In this document: positions 42,418 to 52,258 of the stretch, one piece after another
How positions within the stretch are numbered: position 1 is the stretch's first letter
How the letters are laid out: the number at the start of each line of letters is the position of its first letter
Assembly: GCF_016786325.1 (NCBI RefSeq)
Contig: NZ_JADWYU010000084.1
Coordinates: 42,426-106,425 of the forward strand
From: Frankia nepalensis
GTDB lineage: Bacteria > Actinomycetota > Actinomycetes > Frankiales > Frankiaceae
Length of the DNA: 64,000 nt
Direction: 5' to 3'
Notes under the pieces: generated by a model
What the model saw: the letters and a program-made list of their open reading frames with translations, nothing else
Databases searched by the model: none
What the model was told of the DNA's origin: nothing
Translations under genes and position numbers: made by a program

Positions 42418-43166
42418 CGGTTACCTCCCAGGGACGCCGGACGGGGCGGGCCAGCGGGAAGCGGACCGGCCAGCGCGTCGTTCTGAATCTTCGAGAGCTG
42501 GGCACAGCCGGCGACGGCGAAATCGAGCATCCGGTCGAGCGTCGCGCGGTCGAAGGTCCTGCCCTCGGCGGTGCCCTGGACCTCCACGAAGCCGCCGTCG
42601 TCGGTGCACACGACGTTCATGTCGGTGTCGGCGGCCGAGTCCTCGACATAGGCGAGGTCGAGCATCGGAACGCCGCCCACCACGCCGACGCTGACGGCGC
42701 TGACGCCATGGACGATGGCCTTCGGCCGGCCGAGCCACCGGCATGCGTCGACGAGGGCGACGTAGGCGCCGGTGATCGCCGCGGTGCGGGTACCGCCGTC
42801 GGCGAGCAGGACGTCGCAGTCGATGGCGATGGTGTTCTCCCCGAGCTGCTTGAGATCGATGCTGGCCCGCAGGCTGCGCCCGATCAGCCGGGAGATCTCG
42901 TGGGTCCGCCCACCGATCCTGCCGCGGACCGACTCGCGGTCATTGCGGGTGTTGGTCGCCCGCGGCAGCATCGCGTACTCGGCCGTCACCCAGCCCAGCC
43001 CGCTGCCCTTGCGCCAGCGCGGCACCCCTTCGGTCACGGAGGCGGCGCACAGCACCCGGGTACTGCCGGCCGAGATCAGCGCGGACCCCTCCGCGTGCTC
43101 CTGCCACCCCCGGACGATCGTCACGTCTCGAAGCTGGTCGGCGGCCCTGCCGTCGTGTCGTGTCAC
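42414..43166 (-). CDS. rph: Ribonuclease PH
   Basis: 250 residues from GTG 43166. [20 protein letters not shown] (phosphate-binding Arg), [20 protein letters not shown] and [17 protein letters not shown] (metal Asp) are present. It trims tRNA 3' ends by phosphorolysis. Operonic with rdgB as widely conserved. Confidence 0.93.
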   Translation of the reverse strand: MTRHDGRAADQLRDVTIVRGWQEHAEGSALISAGSTRVLCAASVTEGVPRWRKGSGLGWVTAEYAMLPRATNTRNDRESVRGRIGGRTHEISRLIGRSLRASIDLKQLGENTIAIDCDVLLADGGTRTAAITGAYVALVDACRWLGRPKAIVHGVSAVSVGVVGGVPMLDLAYVEDSAADTDMNVVCTDDGGFVEVQGTAEGRTFDRATLDRMLDFAVAGCAQLSKIQNDALAGPLPAGPPRPASLGGNR

Positions 43167-43253
43167 GACCGGACCTTATCCACGGCCTACGACAACCCGG
43201 CCCAGGAGCCACCCTCCGGGCCTGGTCGGAACGCGGGTCCGGTTGGGGACGGC

Positions 43254-44024
43254 TCAGCCGATTTTCATGGTGACCAGGCGCTGGTGCAGGGCGGTCAGGG
43301 AGTCGTCGGCGATGCCGGCGTGGCGGGCCCAGGCGACGGCGCCGCCCCAGATCTCGTCGAGGCCGTCGAGGAAGCCGGCCATGACCTCGGCGCGGACGCG
43401 CAGCTGGTCGGCCTCCTGCCGGACCCTGATCCCCCCGCCGTAGGACGGGAGGGCGGCGAGCCGCGCCTCGATCAGGTGCAGGCGCTCGTTGGTCGCCAGG
43501 TAGTCGGCGATGATCGTCTCGCGGTCGACGCCGACGAGCGAGAGCACCAGGGCGGCCAGCACGCCGGTGCGGTCCTTGCCCGCGGCGCAGTGGAACAGGG
43601 TCGGACCGCTGTTCTCGTCGGCCGCCAGGCGGACCGCGGTCGCGACCGAGACGCCGGCGAGGCGCAGGTAGTCGAGGTAGTGCGCGACCCGGTCGCCGGT
43701 GTCGCGGGCGCGCACCAGGGTGTCGTAGCTGGGGTCCGACGGCATCACCCAGCGGTTCGTCAGGAAGGACAGGTTGTGGTAGGCGATCGCCTCCTGGGCG
43801 AGCAGGCCGCGGCCCTCCCGCTCGGCCTCCTCGACGGCCCGCAGGTCGAGCACGGTGCGCAGCCCGAACTCGTCGCGCAGCCGGGCCACGGCGACCGCGG
43901 TCAGCTGCTGGGGGGTGTCGCTGCGCAGCAGGACGCCGTAGCGGGTCTGGCCGCCGTCCACGGTGGGCAGTCCGCCCAGGTCCCGGGCATTGCTGCAACC
44001 GTCGAGTTCATACCACCGATTCAT
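43254..44024 (-). CDS. Tyrosine/lipid phosphatase (PtpB-like, DUF/Y_phosphatase3)
   Basis: 256 residues from ATG 44024. The phosphatase loop FHCAAGKDRTGVLAAL (HCxxGKxR) is intact, with an upstream NARDLGGLPT motif typical of the MptpB family. A TATCAT box lies seven bases before the ATG and there is no ribosome-binding site, so the mRNA is probably leaderless; GTG 44030 is too close to the box. It may dephosphorylate Tyr in the surface-polysaccharide cluster (BY-kinase at 48087) or phosphoinositides; the pairing is inferred. Confidence 0.82.
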   Translation of the reverse strand: MNRWYELDGCSNARDLGGLPTVDGGQTRYGVLLRSDTPQQLTAVAVARLRDEFGLRTVLDLRAVEEAEREGRGLLAQEAIAYHNLSFLTNRWVMPSDPSYDTLVRARDTGDRVAHYLDYLRLAGVSVATAVRLAADENSGPTLFHCAAGKDRTGVLAALVLSLVGVDRETIIADYLATNERLHLIEARLAALPSYGGGIRVRQEADQLRVRAEVMAGFLDGLDEIWGGAVAWARHAGIADDSLTALHQRLVTMKIG

Positions 44025-44031
44025 TTGCACG

Positions 44032-44037
44032 ATGATA
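44032..44037 (-). promoter_or_regulatory. Minus-10 box for leaderless phosphatase mRNA
   Basis: On the minus strand TATCAT ends seven bases before ATG 44024. Confidence 0.45.
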
Positions 44038-44098
44038 AAACGCCATCAACAGCCCGCGTGGGGCTTGCGCCGGTGGTCGGGCACTCGTTCCCGGCCGT

Positions 44099-44923
44099 TC
44101 ACGTGACCAGCTCGTTGGCGGCCCGCGTGCCGGCCGGGTCGTGCCGCGGTGGCGGCGGCGAGGCCGACGAGGCCCGGCTGTCGGCCAGGTCTCGTCGATC
44201 CGGGCGGACCCTCGGGTCGTCGGTCGGCAGCCCGGCGAGGTCGGCCGCGCCGCCGCCGGCGGCGATCGGGCGGGCGGGGATGCCGGAGACGACCAGTTCC
44301 GCTGGGACGTCGTCGACCACCACGGCCCCCGCGCCCACCACCGCGCCCGCGCCGACCTGGCACAGCCCGACGACGTTCGCCTGGCTGCCGATCCAGGCCC
44401 GCGGGCCGACCTCCGCTCCGCCGCACAGCCGCGCGCCCGGGGCCAGCGTCGCGTGGTCGCCGAGACGGCAGTCGTAGGCGACGCTCGCCCCGACGTCGAC
44501 GCGCACGTGCCGCCCGGTGGAGACGTTCGTGCTGACGCTGGCCATCGCGCAGATCACGGTGCCCGGCCCGAGCCGGACGTCGCCGCCGATGTTGGCCCGC
44601 GGGTGCACCAGCGTCGCGGGGCGGCGGCCGGCGGCGCTCGCGTAACGGTCTATCCGGGCCCGCGCGGCCGCGGACCGCACGCCGATGAGGTAGTCGACGT
44701 CGAGCCCGGTCAGCAGGTCCAGCCCGCCGAGCAGCCGCGCGCCGCGGCGGGCGAGCAGGTCGGTGTCCGCCGAGCCGGCGGGCTCGTCGTCCAGGAAGCC
44801 CAGGAAGCGGTAGAGGGGCTGGTCCGCGGCGGCGTTGACGGCTTCGACGAGGTCGAGCAGTTCGCGGCCGTAACCGCCGGTCCCCACGATGACCAGCTGC
44901 CGGCGGTGGCGGCGTGTTGACAC
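44099..44923 (-). CDS. NeuD-type sugar O-acyltransferase (hexapeptide)
   Basis: 274 residues from GTG 44923. An N-terminal Rossmann-like part (LVIVGTGGYGRELLDLV) is followed by left-handed beta-helix hexads (LGPGTVICAMASVSTNV, LGDHATLAPGARLCGG, VGAGAVVGAGAVVVDDV). It probably acetylates a nucleotide sugar for surface polysaccharide. The C-terminus has a disordered ~50-residue tail. TACGGT lies six bases before the GTG with no ribosome-binding site. Confidence 0.82.
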   Translation of the reverse strand: MSTRRHRRQLVIVGTGGYGRELLDLVEAVNAAADQPLYRFLGFLDDEPAGSADTDLLARRGARLLGGLDLLTGLDVDYLIGVRSAAARARIDRYASAAGRRPATLVHPRANIGGDVRLGPGTVICAMASVSTNVSTGRHVRVDVGASVAYDCRLGDHATLAPGARLCGGAEVGPRAWIGSQANVVGLCQVGAGAVVGAGAVVVDDVPAELVVSGIPARPIAAGGGAADLAGLPTDDPRVRPDRRDLADSRASSASPPPPRHDPAGTRAANELVT

Positions 44924-45150
44924 AACGTGACCGTAGAACGGGTGGCCGGCGACTTCAACAAGGCGGCGGCCCGGCGGCCCGGTGGCGGCTGCCATGGCGG
45001 GCGGCGGTCGTCGTGGGCGGATGTGTGGTCGACTGATCGCCGACCGCACAGAGGTTGCGCCACGCTCAGCTTTGATTATCGAGGGTGACCAGAGCTTGGA
45101 GGGATAGCCAGCATACTACCGCTAGCACCTGACCGACTTCGAAGGGTGAT

Positions 45151-46128
45151 ATGACGATGAAGGTCGTGGTGACCGGCGGGGCCGGCTTCCTCGGGTCCCA
45201 TCTGACCAGGGCGTTGCTCTCCGCCGGCTGCGAGGTGATCGTCGTCGACGACCTGAGTACCGGCGCCGTGTCCAACCTGTCCGGGCTGCCGGTGAAGCTC
45301 GTCGTCGGCAGCGTCACCGACCGCGCGCTGCTCGAGGAGGCGGCCGCCGGCGCGGACAGCATCGTCCACCTGGCCGCCCGGCCCTCGGTGGAACGCTCGC
45401 TGCTCGACCCGATGGCCAGCCACGACGTCAACGTCACCGGAACCCTCACCGTGCTGGACGTCGCCCAGCGGGCCGAGGCGCACGTCATCGTCACCTCGTC
45501 CGCCTCCGTCTACGGCGACGCCGGGTCGCTGCCGTGCCGGGAGGACGGCCCGGTCGCCCCACGCAGCCCGTACGCGGCGAGCAAGCTGGCGGCGGAGGCC
45601 TACGCGCTCGGCTTCTCCGCGAGCTTTTCGCTGCCGGTCCTGGTCGCCCGGCTGTTCACCGTCTTCGGTCCCTTCCAGTCGGTCGGGCATGCCTACGCGG
45701 CCGTCATCCCGTCGTTCATCGACGCCGCGCTGTCCGGACGCCCGCTCACGGTGCACGGCGACGGCAGGCAGACCCGTGACGTCGGCTACGTCGAGCCGAT
45801 CGCGGCGATGCTCGCCGAGGCGACCACCCGCCGGCTCGCGCACCCGCGGCCGGTGAACCTGGCGTTCGGAGCCCAGGTCGACCTGCTCACCCTGGTCGCC
45901 CAGCTGGAGGAGATCCTCGGCTACCAGCTTCCGGTCGCCTTCGGGCCGCGGCGCGCGGGCGACGTGCGTGACCTGCGGGCCGATCCGACGACGGCGCTGG
46001 CGCTGTTCCCGCGGGCGAAGGAGGTCGACCTCGCGACCGCCCTGGACGCCACGGTCGCCTGGTACGCGGCCCGCGGCGGTCACCCGCTGGGCATCCAGGA
46101 GCCGCCGCCGGTGCGCGGGCGCGCGTAG
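45151..46128 (+). CDS. NAD-dependent sugar-nucleotide epimerase
   Basis: 325 residues from ATG 45151 (or 45157) with GAAGGG upstream. VVVTGGAGFLGSHLTRALL, VTSSASVYGD and SPYAASKLAAEAYA are standard extended-SDR motifs; QTRDVGYVEPIAAML matches the RDxxYV substrate loop of UDP-GlcNAc/UDP-Glc 4-epimerases. It supplies a modified sugar for the adjacent surface cluster. Converges on the CapD-like gene with 30 bp between. Confidence 0.88.
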   Translation: MTMKVVVTGGAGFLGSHLTRALLSAGCEVIVVDDLSTGAVSNLSGLPVKLVVGSVTDRALLEEAAAGADSIVHLAARPSVERSLLDPMASHDVNVTGTLTVLDVAQRAEAHVIVTSSASVYGDAGSLPCREDGPVAPRSPYAASKLAAEAYALGFSASFSLPVLVARLFTVFGPFQSVGHAYAAVIPSFIDAALSGRPLTVHGDGRQTRDVGYVEPIAAMLAEATTRRLAHPRPVNLAFGAQVDLLTLVAQLEEILGYQLPVAFGPRRAGDVRDLRADPTTALALFPRAKEVDLATALDATVAWYAARGGHPLGIQEPPPVRGRA

Positions 46129-46158
46129 AACCCCTTCCCGCGGCGGTCGCCCGGCCGG

Positions 46159-47895
46159 TCAGTCCGCCTGGTGGCGCCGGTGTGGGGAGGCGGAGCCGGG
46201 GCCGGTGGCCTGGCGCGGGATGCGGGTGAGGCCGGCGGTGATGGCGGTGAGGTCGTCGCCGCGGCCGAGCTCGCGCAGCGCGGCCCGGATCTTCTCGTCG
46301 TCCGCCCACGGGTCCAGTTCGACGGCCAGCCCCGGGTCGAGTGGCGGCACCGGTACCTCGGAGATCAGCGGGTGGTGCGGCCGGTCGTCGGTCTCGCCGA
46401 TCCCGAACGGCGCCTCGTAGAGTTTCTCGCCGGCGCCGAGCCCGGCGTAGACGACGCCGACCGCAGGGTCGGCGCGAGCCGCGAGCCGCCGCGCGATGTC
46501 CGCGAGCCGGATGGGCTTGCCCATGTCGAGCACCAGCACGTCCCCGCCCGAGCCGACCGCGCCCGCCTGCAGCAGCAGCGTCACCGCGTCGTCGACGGCC
46601 AGGAAGTGCCTGACCGCGTCCTGGTCGGGGACGGTGAGCGGGCCGCCCGCGGCCAGTTGCCTGGCCAGGACGGTCAGCGCCGAGGCGCCGGCGCCCAGCA
46701 CCTCGCCGAACCGCGCGCTCACGTAGGCGACCCCGTGCTCGCGCGCGACGTGCGCGGTGAGCCGCTCGGTGATCCGCTTCGAGTAGCCGAGCACGCCGAC
46801 GGCGTCGGTGGCCGACAGCGTGGAGAGGTTGAGCAGCCGCGCCACGCCGTGGGTGGCCGCCGCCTCGAGCACGGACAGGGTGCCCCAGACGTTGGTCTTC
46901 ACCGACTCGCCGGGAAAGCGCTCCAGGAGCGGGAGGTGGGTGAGCGCCGCGGTGTGGAAGACGACCTCGGGCCGGTACCGCGCGAACAGCGCGGCCACCA
47001 TGTCGACGTCGCGGATGTCGCACAGGACCACCGTCTCGTCGGGGCCGGCGTCGTCGCCGGCCAGGCCCTCGCTGGCCAGGCCGTCCCCGGGCAGGTCGGC
47101 GCGCCCGCGCAGCGCCAGCGCCAGCGCGCGCAGCGCGGACTCGTCCCGGTCCAGCATGACGAGCTCGGCGGGATGGTAGGCGCGCAGCGCCCGGCACAGC
47201 GCGGACCCGACCGCGCCGCCGGCGCCGGTGACCAGCACCCGCCTGCCGGTCACGTAGCCGGCTATGGCGCCGGCGTCGACGCCGATGGGGCGGCGGCCGA
47301 GCAGCGCGGCGGCCTCGGCCTCGGCGGCGTCGAGCGCGCCGGAACCGGCGGCCGGGTCGGCCCCGTCCGTACCCGTCTCCGCGGACGGCCGCGCGAGTTG
47401 CTCCTCGGCGAGCCGGTAGAGGTAGCGCGCGCCGAACATGACCGTGAGCGTGACCGTGCCGCCGAGCGGCGGCACGGAAAGCGGCAACGGCCGGGGATGG
47501 CCGAACGCGAGGAGCGCGACCTCCAGACCGACGACGGTCAGCGACACCGAGAGCAGCAGGCCGAGCACCTCGTCGAACCCGCCGAACCGGTAGCGCCCGA
47601 GATAAAGATGCAGGGCGGTGCCCACGAAGTGGAGAACGCAGACCGCGAGCAGCACGACCACCCAGAAGCCGACGTCGTGCAGCGCGCCGACGGAGAAGTC
47701 GAACCGGCCGGCCTGCGCGGCAGCCAGTCCGACGACCAGCGCGAGGCTGTCGAGGGTGATCTGGAGACCGACCCGCTGACGCAGCTCGAGCCGCGACACG
47801 CGCCGTGCGACCGCCGCCGCCCACAGTCGCCCACGCGTGCCGTCTACTCTCACGCTTACCCTGGGTCTCCACATGGATTCATAGGGTAAACGCAT
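46159..47895 (-). CDS. CapD/FlaA1-type nucleotide-sugar dehydratase, membrane-bound
   Basis: 578 residues from ATG 47895; ATG 47874, eight bases after a TACCCT box, may be a leaderless start. The N-terminal ~170 residues carry four hydrophobic helices. The catalytic SDR domain follows: VLVTGAGGAVGSALCRAL, VVLCDIRDVD, VFHTAALTHLPLLE, and LGYSKRITERL (Lys of the active site). It resembles UDP-GlcNAc 4,6-dehydratases of the CapD/WbpM type, making a keto sugar for capsule or glycoprotein. Confidence 0.87.
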   Translation of the reverse strand: MRLPYESMWRPRVSVRVDGTRGRLWAAAVARRVSRLELRQRVGLQITLDSLALVVGLAAAQAGRFDFSVGALHDVGFWVVVLLAVCVLHFVGTALHLYLGRYRFGGFDEVLGLLLSVSLTVVGLEVALLAFGHPRPLPLSVPPLGGTVTLTVMFGARYLYRLAEEQLARPSAETGTDGADPAAGSGALDAAEAEAAALLGRRPIGVDAGAIAGYVTGRRVLVTGAGGAVGSALCRALRAYHPAELVMLDRDESALRALALALRGRADLPGDGLASEGLAGDDAGPDETVVLCDIRDVDMVAALFARYRPEVVFHTAALTHLPLLERFPGESVKTNVWGTLSVLEAAATHGVARLLNLSTLSATDAVGVLGYSKRITERLTAHVAREHGVAYVSARFGEVLGAGASALTVLARQLAAGGPLTVPDQDAVRHFLAVDDAVTLLLQAGAVGSGGDVLVLDMGKPIRLADIARRLAARADPAVGVVYAGLGAGEKLYEAPFGIGETDDRPHHPLISEVPVPPLDPGLAVELDPWADDEKIRAALRELGRGDDLTAITAGLTRIPRQATGPGSASPHRRHQAD

Positions 47896-48086
47896 GTGGT
47901 GGTCGATCCGCCGTTACCGGATGCGTGCGGCTGGGCGGGCGAGGCGTGGCCAGTCGGCCCGTCGGTCACCTCCGCGGGCGTGCCCGCGACCCGGGCCGGC
48001 CGCCTTTCCGGCCGGTGGAACGGCCCTACTGGCGCGCCCCGCGCCGAGCTCGGTGAGACGAGACGCTCCGGAGAGGTGGACGTCGG

Positions 48087-49793
48087 GTGGAACTACGGGA
48101 CTACACGCGGGTCCTGCGTCGCGGCTGGCTCCTTGTCCTGGTTTGTGTCGTCCTGGGCGGGTTGCTCGCGGCGCTTGCCACGTGGCGGTCGACCAAGATG
48201 TACGCGGCCAGCGTGACGCTCGTCGTGTCCAGCGCGGAAAGCGCCCCGGACAGCGCGACCGCCTACCAGGGCGGGCTGTTGTCCCAGCAGCGGATCAAGT
48301 CATACGCGAGCCTGGTGGCGAGCGACCGGGTCGCCACAGTCGTGATCGGCCGGCTGGGGCTCGCCGAGGAGCCCGACGACCTGCGGAAGCGGATCGCGGC
48401 CATGGCCGTGCCCGACACGGTACTGCTGCGGGTCAGCATCCGCGACTCGGACCCGGCCAGGGCCCGCTCGCTGGCCGACACGGTCGGCGAGGTGTTCGCC
48501 GACGCGGTCGCCGCGATGGAGGCCCCGGACGATGACAACGAGCCGGCGGCCCTGCGGATCACAGTGTGGGAGCGGGCGAAGCTTCCGGACGGCCCGGTCG
48601 CGCCGCAGCCAGTGCGCAACCTGGCGTTGGGAATCATGATCGGCCTGTTCGTCGGCATCGTGGCCGCGTTCGTGCGCTTCCGGCTGGACACCACGCTCGC
48701 CGACGAGGAGGAGACGGTCACGATCACCGAACGGCCGAACCTCGGAGCGATCGTCTTCGAGACGGATGCCGGGCGGCGACCGCTCATCGTGCATGCGAGC
48801 CCACAGTCGCCCCGCGCGGAGGCGTTCCGCCAGCTGCGGACCAACCTGCGGTTCGTCGACGTCGACAGCGGCCCGCGCTCGATCGTGATCACCAGCCCCC
48901 TGCCGGCCGAGGGCAAGTCGACGACGAGCTGCAATCTGGCGATCACGCTCGCGCAGGGTGGTGCCCGGGTGTGCCTCGTCGAGGGCGACCTGCGCCGGCC
49001 GTCGTTCGGCGAGTACCTCGGGGTCGAGTCGGCGGCGGGTCTCACCTCGGTGCTCATCGGGGCCGCCGGGATCGACGACGTCCTGCAGCCGTGGGGCCAG
49101 GGCCGGGTCGGTGCCGGGTGCATCGACGTGCTGCCGAGCGGGCCGATCCCGCCGAACCCGAGCGAGCTGCTCGGCTCGCGCGGGATGGCGGAACTGATCA
49201 AAAAGCTGACCGACCGCTACGACAGCGTGATCATCGACGCCCCGCCGCTGCTGCCGGTTACCGACGCCGCCGTCCTGGCCAGCCGGGCGGACGGCACCCT
49301 GCTGGTCGCCCGGCTCGGGCGGACCCGGCGCGAGCAGCTGCGGCGCGCGGTCACGTTGCTGCGCGCCGTCGACGCCCGCGTGCTCGGCACCGTGCTGAAC
49401 ATGATCCCGACCAAGGGGCTGTCCGCCTACGACTACAGCTCCTACTTCAGCAACGCGTCGACCCGGGGCCGGCACGCCCGCGCCCTGCTGTCCAACACCA
49501 CCCGGCCGGGGTCCCCGCCGTCCGGGCGCGGCCCCTCCGGGAGGCCCGCCGCCGGTGAGGGCTGGGCCCGCGGTGCCGCCACCGGCGCCGCCGGGCGGGA
49601 ACCGGTCAGCCTCACCGCGATCACCGAGCAGCGGTCCCCCGACCACGACAGCGGTCCGTCGGGCCGCGGCCACGGCCCGGGCGGCGCCGCGGAGCGCGGT
49701 CGCGGCGCGGACCGCGATGGGGGCCGCGGCCCGGACCGCGACGGGGGCCGCGGCCCGGACCATGACCGCGCACCCTCGGCCCGGGACACGTGA
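48087..49793 (+). CDS. Chain-length determinant/BY-kinase
   Basis: 568 residues from GTG 48087 (GAGAGG ten bases upstream). Two transmembrane helices (~14-32, ~178-198) flank a Wzz-like extracytoplasmic domain. The cytoplasmic kinase has Walker A SPLPAEGKSTT (~270), Walker A' LVEGDLRRPS and Walker B VIIDAPPLLPVTD, plus a tyrosine cluster AYDYSSYF. A ~110-residue tail is rich in Gly/Arg/Asp with RDGGRGPD repeats. It would control polymer length and export by autophosphorylation; the phosphatase at 43254 could oppose it. Confidence 0.88.
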   Translation: MELRDYTRVLRRGWLLVLVCVVLGGLLAALATWRSTKMYAASVTLVVSSAESAPDSATAYQGGLLSQQRIKSYASLVASDRVATVVIGRLGLAEEPDDLRKRIAAMAVPDTVLLRVSIRDSDPARARSLADTVGEVFADAVAAMEAPDDDNEPAALRITVWERAKLPDGPVAPQPVRNLALGIMIGLFVGIVAAFVRFRLDTTLADEEETVTITERPNLGAIVFETDAGRRPLIVHASPQSPRAEAFRQLRTNLRFVDVDSGPRSIVITSPLPAEGKSTTSCNLAITLAQGGARVCLVEGDLRRPSFGEYLGVESAAGLTSVLIGAAGIDDVLQPWGQGRVGAGCIDVLPSGPIPPNPSELLGSRGMAELIKKLTDRYDSVIIDAPPLLPVTDAAVLASRADGTLLVARLGRTRREQLRRAVTLLRAVDARVLGTVLNMIPTKGLSAYDYSSYFSNASTRGRHARALLSNTTRPGSPPSGRGPSGRPAAGEGWARGAATGAAGREPVSLTAITEQRSPDHDSGPSGRGHGPGGAAERGRGADRDGGRGPDRDGGRGPDHDRAPSARDT

Positions 49794-49842
49794 CGCGGCA
49801 GGGAACGGGTGGCGGAACGCGGCAGGGATACGGCGGGGCGCG

Positions 49843-52161
49843 ATGAACGGGCGAGACAGTGACGCGGGCGTGCCTGATGCCGAAGTGAACCGGCGCGGTG
49901 ACCGCTCGGCCCGGACCTTCCAGGCAGGCGACGCCACCGCGGCGGGAACTCGGGGCGAGGCCGGCCGCGAGCGGGGCGCCGACCAGCGGGAAGGCTGGAC
50001 CAGCCGGCAGACTCGCCCGATCCGGTTCCAGACCTCCCCGATCGCCGACCTCCCAGATCCGCTTCGCGGATCCGGCAGGAACCCTGCCGCCGATCGGGCA
50101 GGAACCCCGGATCCGGCGGGAACCCCGGGCGTCCCCGATCCGGCGGAAACGTCGGGAGTGGTGCCCCGGCAGCGGCGGGCCGAGCCCAGGGCGGCGGGCG
50201 ACGGGCCGGTCGGCGGCCCCGGCGCCGAGGACGATGGTGCCGCTGCCACGCCGCGGCGTCTCCCGCCCGCCGGTCCCGTCCCCCGGCCCGTCCGCGTGGG
50301 AACGCGTGGCCGGGGCTGGCGGCGGGGCTGGCGGTGGATGCGCGCGCGGATCCGCCGGCCGACCCGGCGGGTGCTGCTGGGGCTGGCCTGCGCCTTTGTG
50401 TTCGTCCTGGCGGTGGCCGGATGGCTCGGCGTGCGCGGGCTGCTCGCCTACCAGGAGCTGACCCGCGCCCGGGCTGACATCGCCGACCTGCAGGACCGGT
50501 TGCTGGCCGGCGACGTGCCGGCGAAAGCCGAACTGGCGGCCCAGGTGGATCGGATCGCCCAGCGGACTCGAACCGCGCGTGACCTGACCGGCGACCCGGT
50601 GTGGTCGGCGGTCGGCGCCCTGCCCGGTATCGGCTGCCCCCTGAAGTCGGCGCACGCGCTCGTCGCCGCCGTCGAGCGGGTCGCCGGTGACGGCCTGCCC
50701 GCGATGGCCGAAGCGGCGGGCCTGCTCAATCCGGAGTCACTGCGCTCCGGGACGACGATCGTGCTGCCGGCGCTGGCCGCGGGCGGTCCTCCGGTGGGGC
50801 GGGCCACCACCGCGGTCGAGACGTTCCGGACGGCGCTCGCGGACGTCGACGACTGCGGCTGGCGGGGCGCGCCCCTGAGGCTCGGTTCGACGCGTGCCAC
50901 CGTCGCCGCCCAGACGGACCGGCTCGCCGGGTCGCTGGCCGGGCTGAAGCTCGCCACCGAGCTCGGGCCGCCGATGCTCGGGGCCCACGGCGAGACCCGC
51001 CGCTACCTGCTGGTCGTGCAGAACCCGGCCGAGGCCCGGGCCAATGGCGGCATCGTCGGTGGGTACGGACTGCTCACCGCGCGCGACGGCGTGCTGCGAC
51101 TCGATGACATCTCCGGCAACGGCTCGCTGCCGGTCCCCCGGGAGGGTTCGGCGCTGCGCCGTGACCCGGGCCTGTCGCCGGAGCTGGCCGAGCGGTACGG
51201 CTCGTACGAGCCGAGCAGGGTCTGGCCGAACGCCAACCTCACCCCGGACTACCCGACGGTTGGGCGGTTCTACGCGGGCATGTACGCGGCGGGCACCGGC
51301 GTCGAGGTCGACGGGACGATCAGCGTCGACCCGACCGCGCTGTCGTACCTGCTCGCCGCCACCAGACCGGCGACGCTGCCCGACGGCCAGGTGGTTACAG
51401 CCGACAGGCTGGTGAAGCTGGTCTCCTCCGACGTGTACGCGCTGATCGACGGCGTCCAAGCGCGGGATGAGTACTTCGCGGACGTGGGCAAGGCCGTCTA
51501 CGAGGCCGTCATCTCCGGCGACGGAAATACGCGGGCCTTGCTGACGGCGCTCGGCCGGTCAGCTGGGGAGGGCCGGTTGCTGGTGTCAAGCACCCACGCG
51601 GACGAGCAGCGAATTCTTTCCACCACCGCGCTGGGGGGCGCGCTGCCGACCGCCCCCGGGCCGTTCCTGGGCGTGCTCACCCAGAACGCGACGGGCGGAA
51701 AGCTTGACTACTGGCTGCACCGCGCCGTCGGGTACCGGATGGAGCGCGCGAAGGACGGCAGCGGCGTCGCGACCATCGTGATCCAGCTGTTCAATGCGGC
51801 TCCGGCGGGTCTCCCCGAGTATGTGCGCTACCGGCTCGAGGGCGGCGGGCCCCCCGGAAACCCGGACGCAGTGAACGACACCTGGCTGTCGGTCTACACA
51901 GGGGTCGACAGTCGGTTGCTCGGCGCGGCGCTGGACGGCAAGCCGATTCCGCTCACGGCCGAGACTGAGCGTGAGCACACCGTGCTGTCCACGTTCGTGC
52001 CGCTTGCCCGGGACCGACCGCGGACTCTCGTGCTGCGGGTCTGGGAACCCATCGGCGGGCCGGAACTAACTGTCCGTGGTCAACCGTTGGCGAATCCGGA
52101 GCGGATCGCCGTCGTCGGTCTACCGACTCGCACCCCCTGGCAGCTCATCGACTCCGACTGA
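49843..52161 (+). CDS. DUF4012 surface protein
   Basis: 772 residues from ATG 49843. An N-terminal ~170-residue Pro/Arg/Gly-rich cytoplasmic part precedes one transmembrane helix (VLLGLACAFVFVLAVAGWLG, ~180-200); the remainder is extracytoplasmic and matches DUF4012, including RRYLLVVQNPAEARANGGIV and TVGRFYAGMYAAGTGVEVDG. DUF4012 genes often accompany actinobacterial exopolysaccharide clusters. Part of its coding sequence (50031-50108) is a copy of the 78-bp dispersed repeat, encoding an unusual QTSPIADLPDPLRGSGR stretch. Confidence 0.85.
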   Translation: MNGRDSDAGVPDAEVNRRGDRSARTFQAGDATAAGTRGEAGRERGADQREGWTSRQTRPIRFQTSPIADLPDPLRGSGRNPAADRAGTPDPAGTPGVPDPAETSGVVPRQRRAEPRAAGDGPVGGPGAEDDGAAATPRRLPPAGPVPRPVRVGTRGRGWRRGWRWMRARIRRPTRRVLLGLACAFVFVLAVAGWLGVRGLLAYQELTRARADIADLQDRLLAGDVPAKAELAAQVDRIAQRTRTARDLTGDPVWSAVGALPGIGCPLKSAHALVAAVERVAGDGLPAMAEAAGLLNPESLRSGTTIVLPALAAGGPPVGRATTAVETFRTALADVDDCGWRGAPLRLGSTRATVAAQTDRLAGSLAGLKLATELGPPMLGAHGETRRYLLVVQNPAEARANGGIVGGYGLLTARDGVLRLDDISGNGSLPVPREGSALRRDPGLSPELAERYGSYEPSRVWPNANLTPDYPTVGRFYAGMYAAGTGVEVDGTISVDPTALSYLLAATRPATLPDGQVVTADRLVKLVSSDVYALIDGVQARDEYFADVGKAVYEAVISGDGNTRALLTALGRSAGEGRLLVSSTHADEQRILSTTALGGALPTAPGPFLGVLTQNATGGKLDYWLHRAVGYRMERAKDGSGVATIVIQLFNAAPAGLPEYVRYRLEGGGPPGNPDAVNDTWLSVYTGVDSRLLGAALDGKPIPLTAETEREHTVLSTFVPLARDRPRTLVLRVWEPIGGPELTVRGQPLANPERIAVVGLPTRTPWQLIDSD
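50031..50108. repeat. 78-bp dispersed repeat, copy B (inside DUF4012 gene)
   Basis: Reverse complement of 30259-30336 with 69 of 78 identical positions. The internal hairpin is GATCCGC-GAA-GCGGATC when read on the minus strand. The element is in frame with the protein and inserts 26 codons in its disordered cytoplasmic part. Confidence 0.85.
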
Positions 52162-52163
52162 CT

Positions 52164-52198
52164 ACTGAGGGTGCGTGACACTCGGAGTCACTCTCAGT
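52164..52198. promoter_or_regulatory. Hairpin between DUF4012 and surface-protein genes
   Basis: ACTGAG (52164-52169) pairs with CTCAGT (52193-52198), and GTGAC (52175-52179) with GTCAC (52187-52191). It starts directly after the DUF4012 stop; it could be a partial terminator or processing site. Confidence 0.4.
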
Positions 52199-52258
52199 AA
52201 CCTCCGCGTAGTCAATCGTTCGATTGCTTGCATGGATCACCCTCTGGGGAGTGCCTCG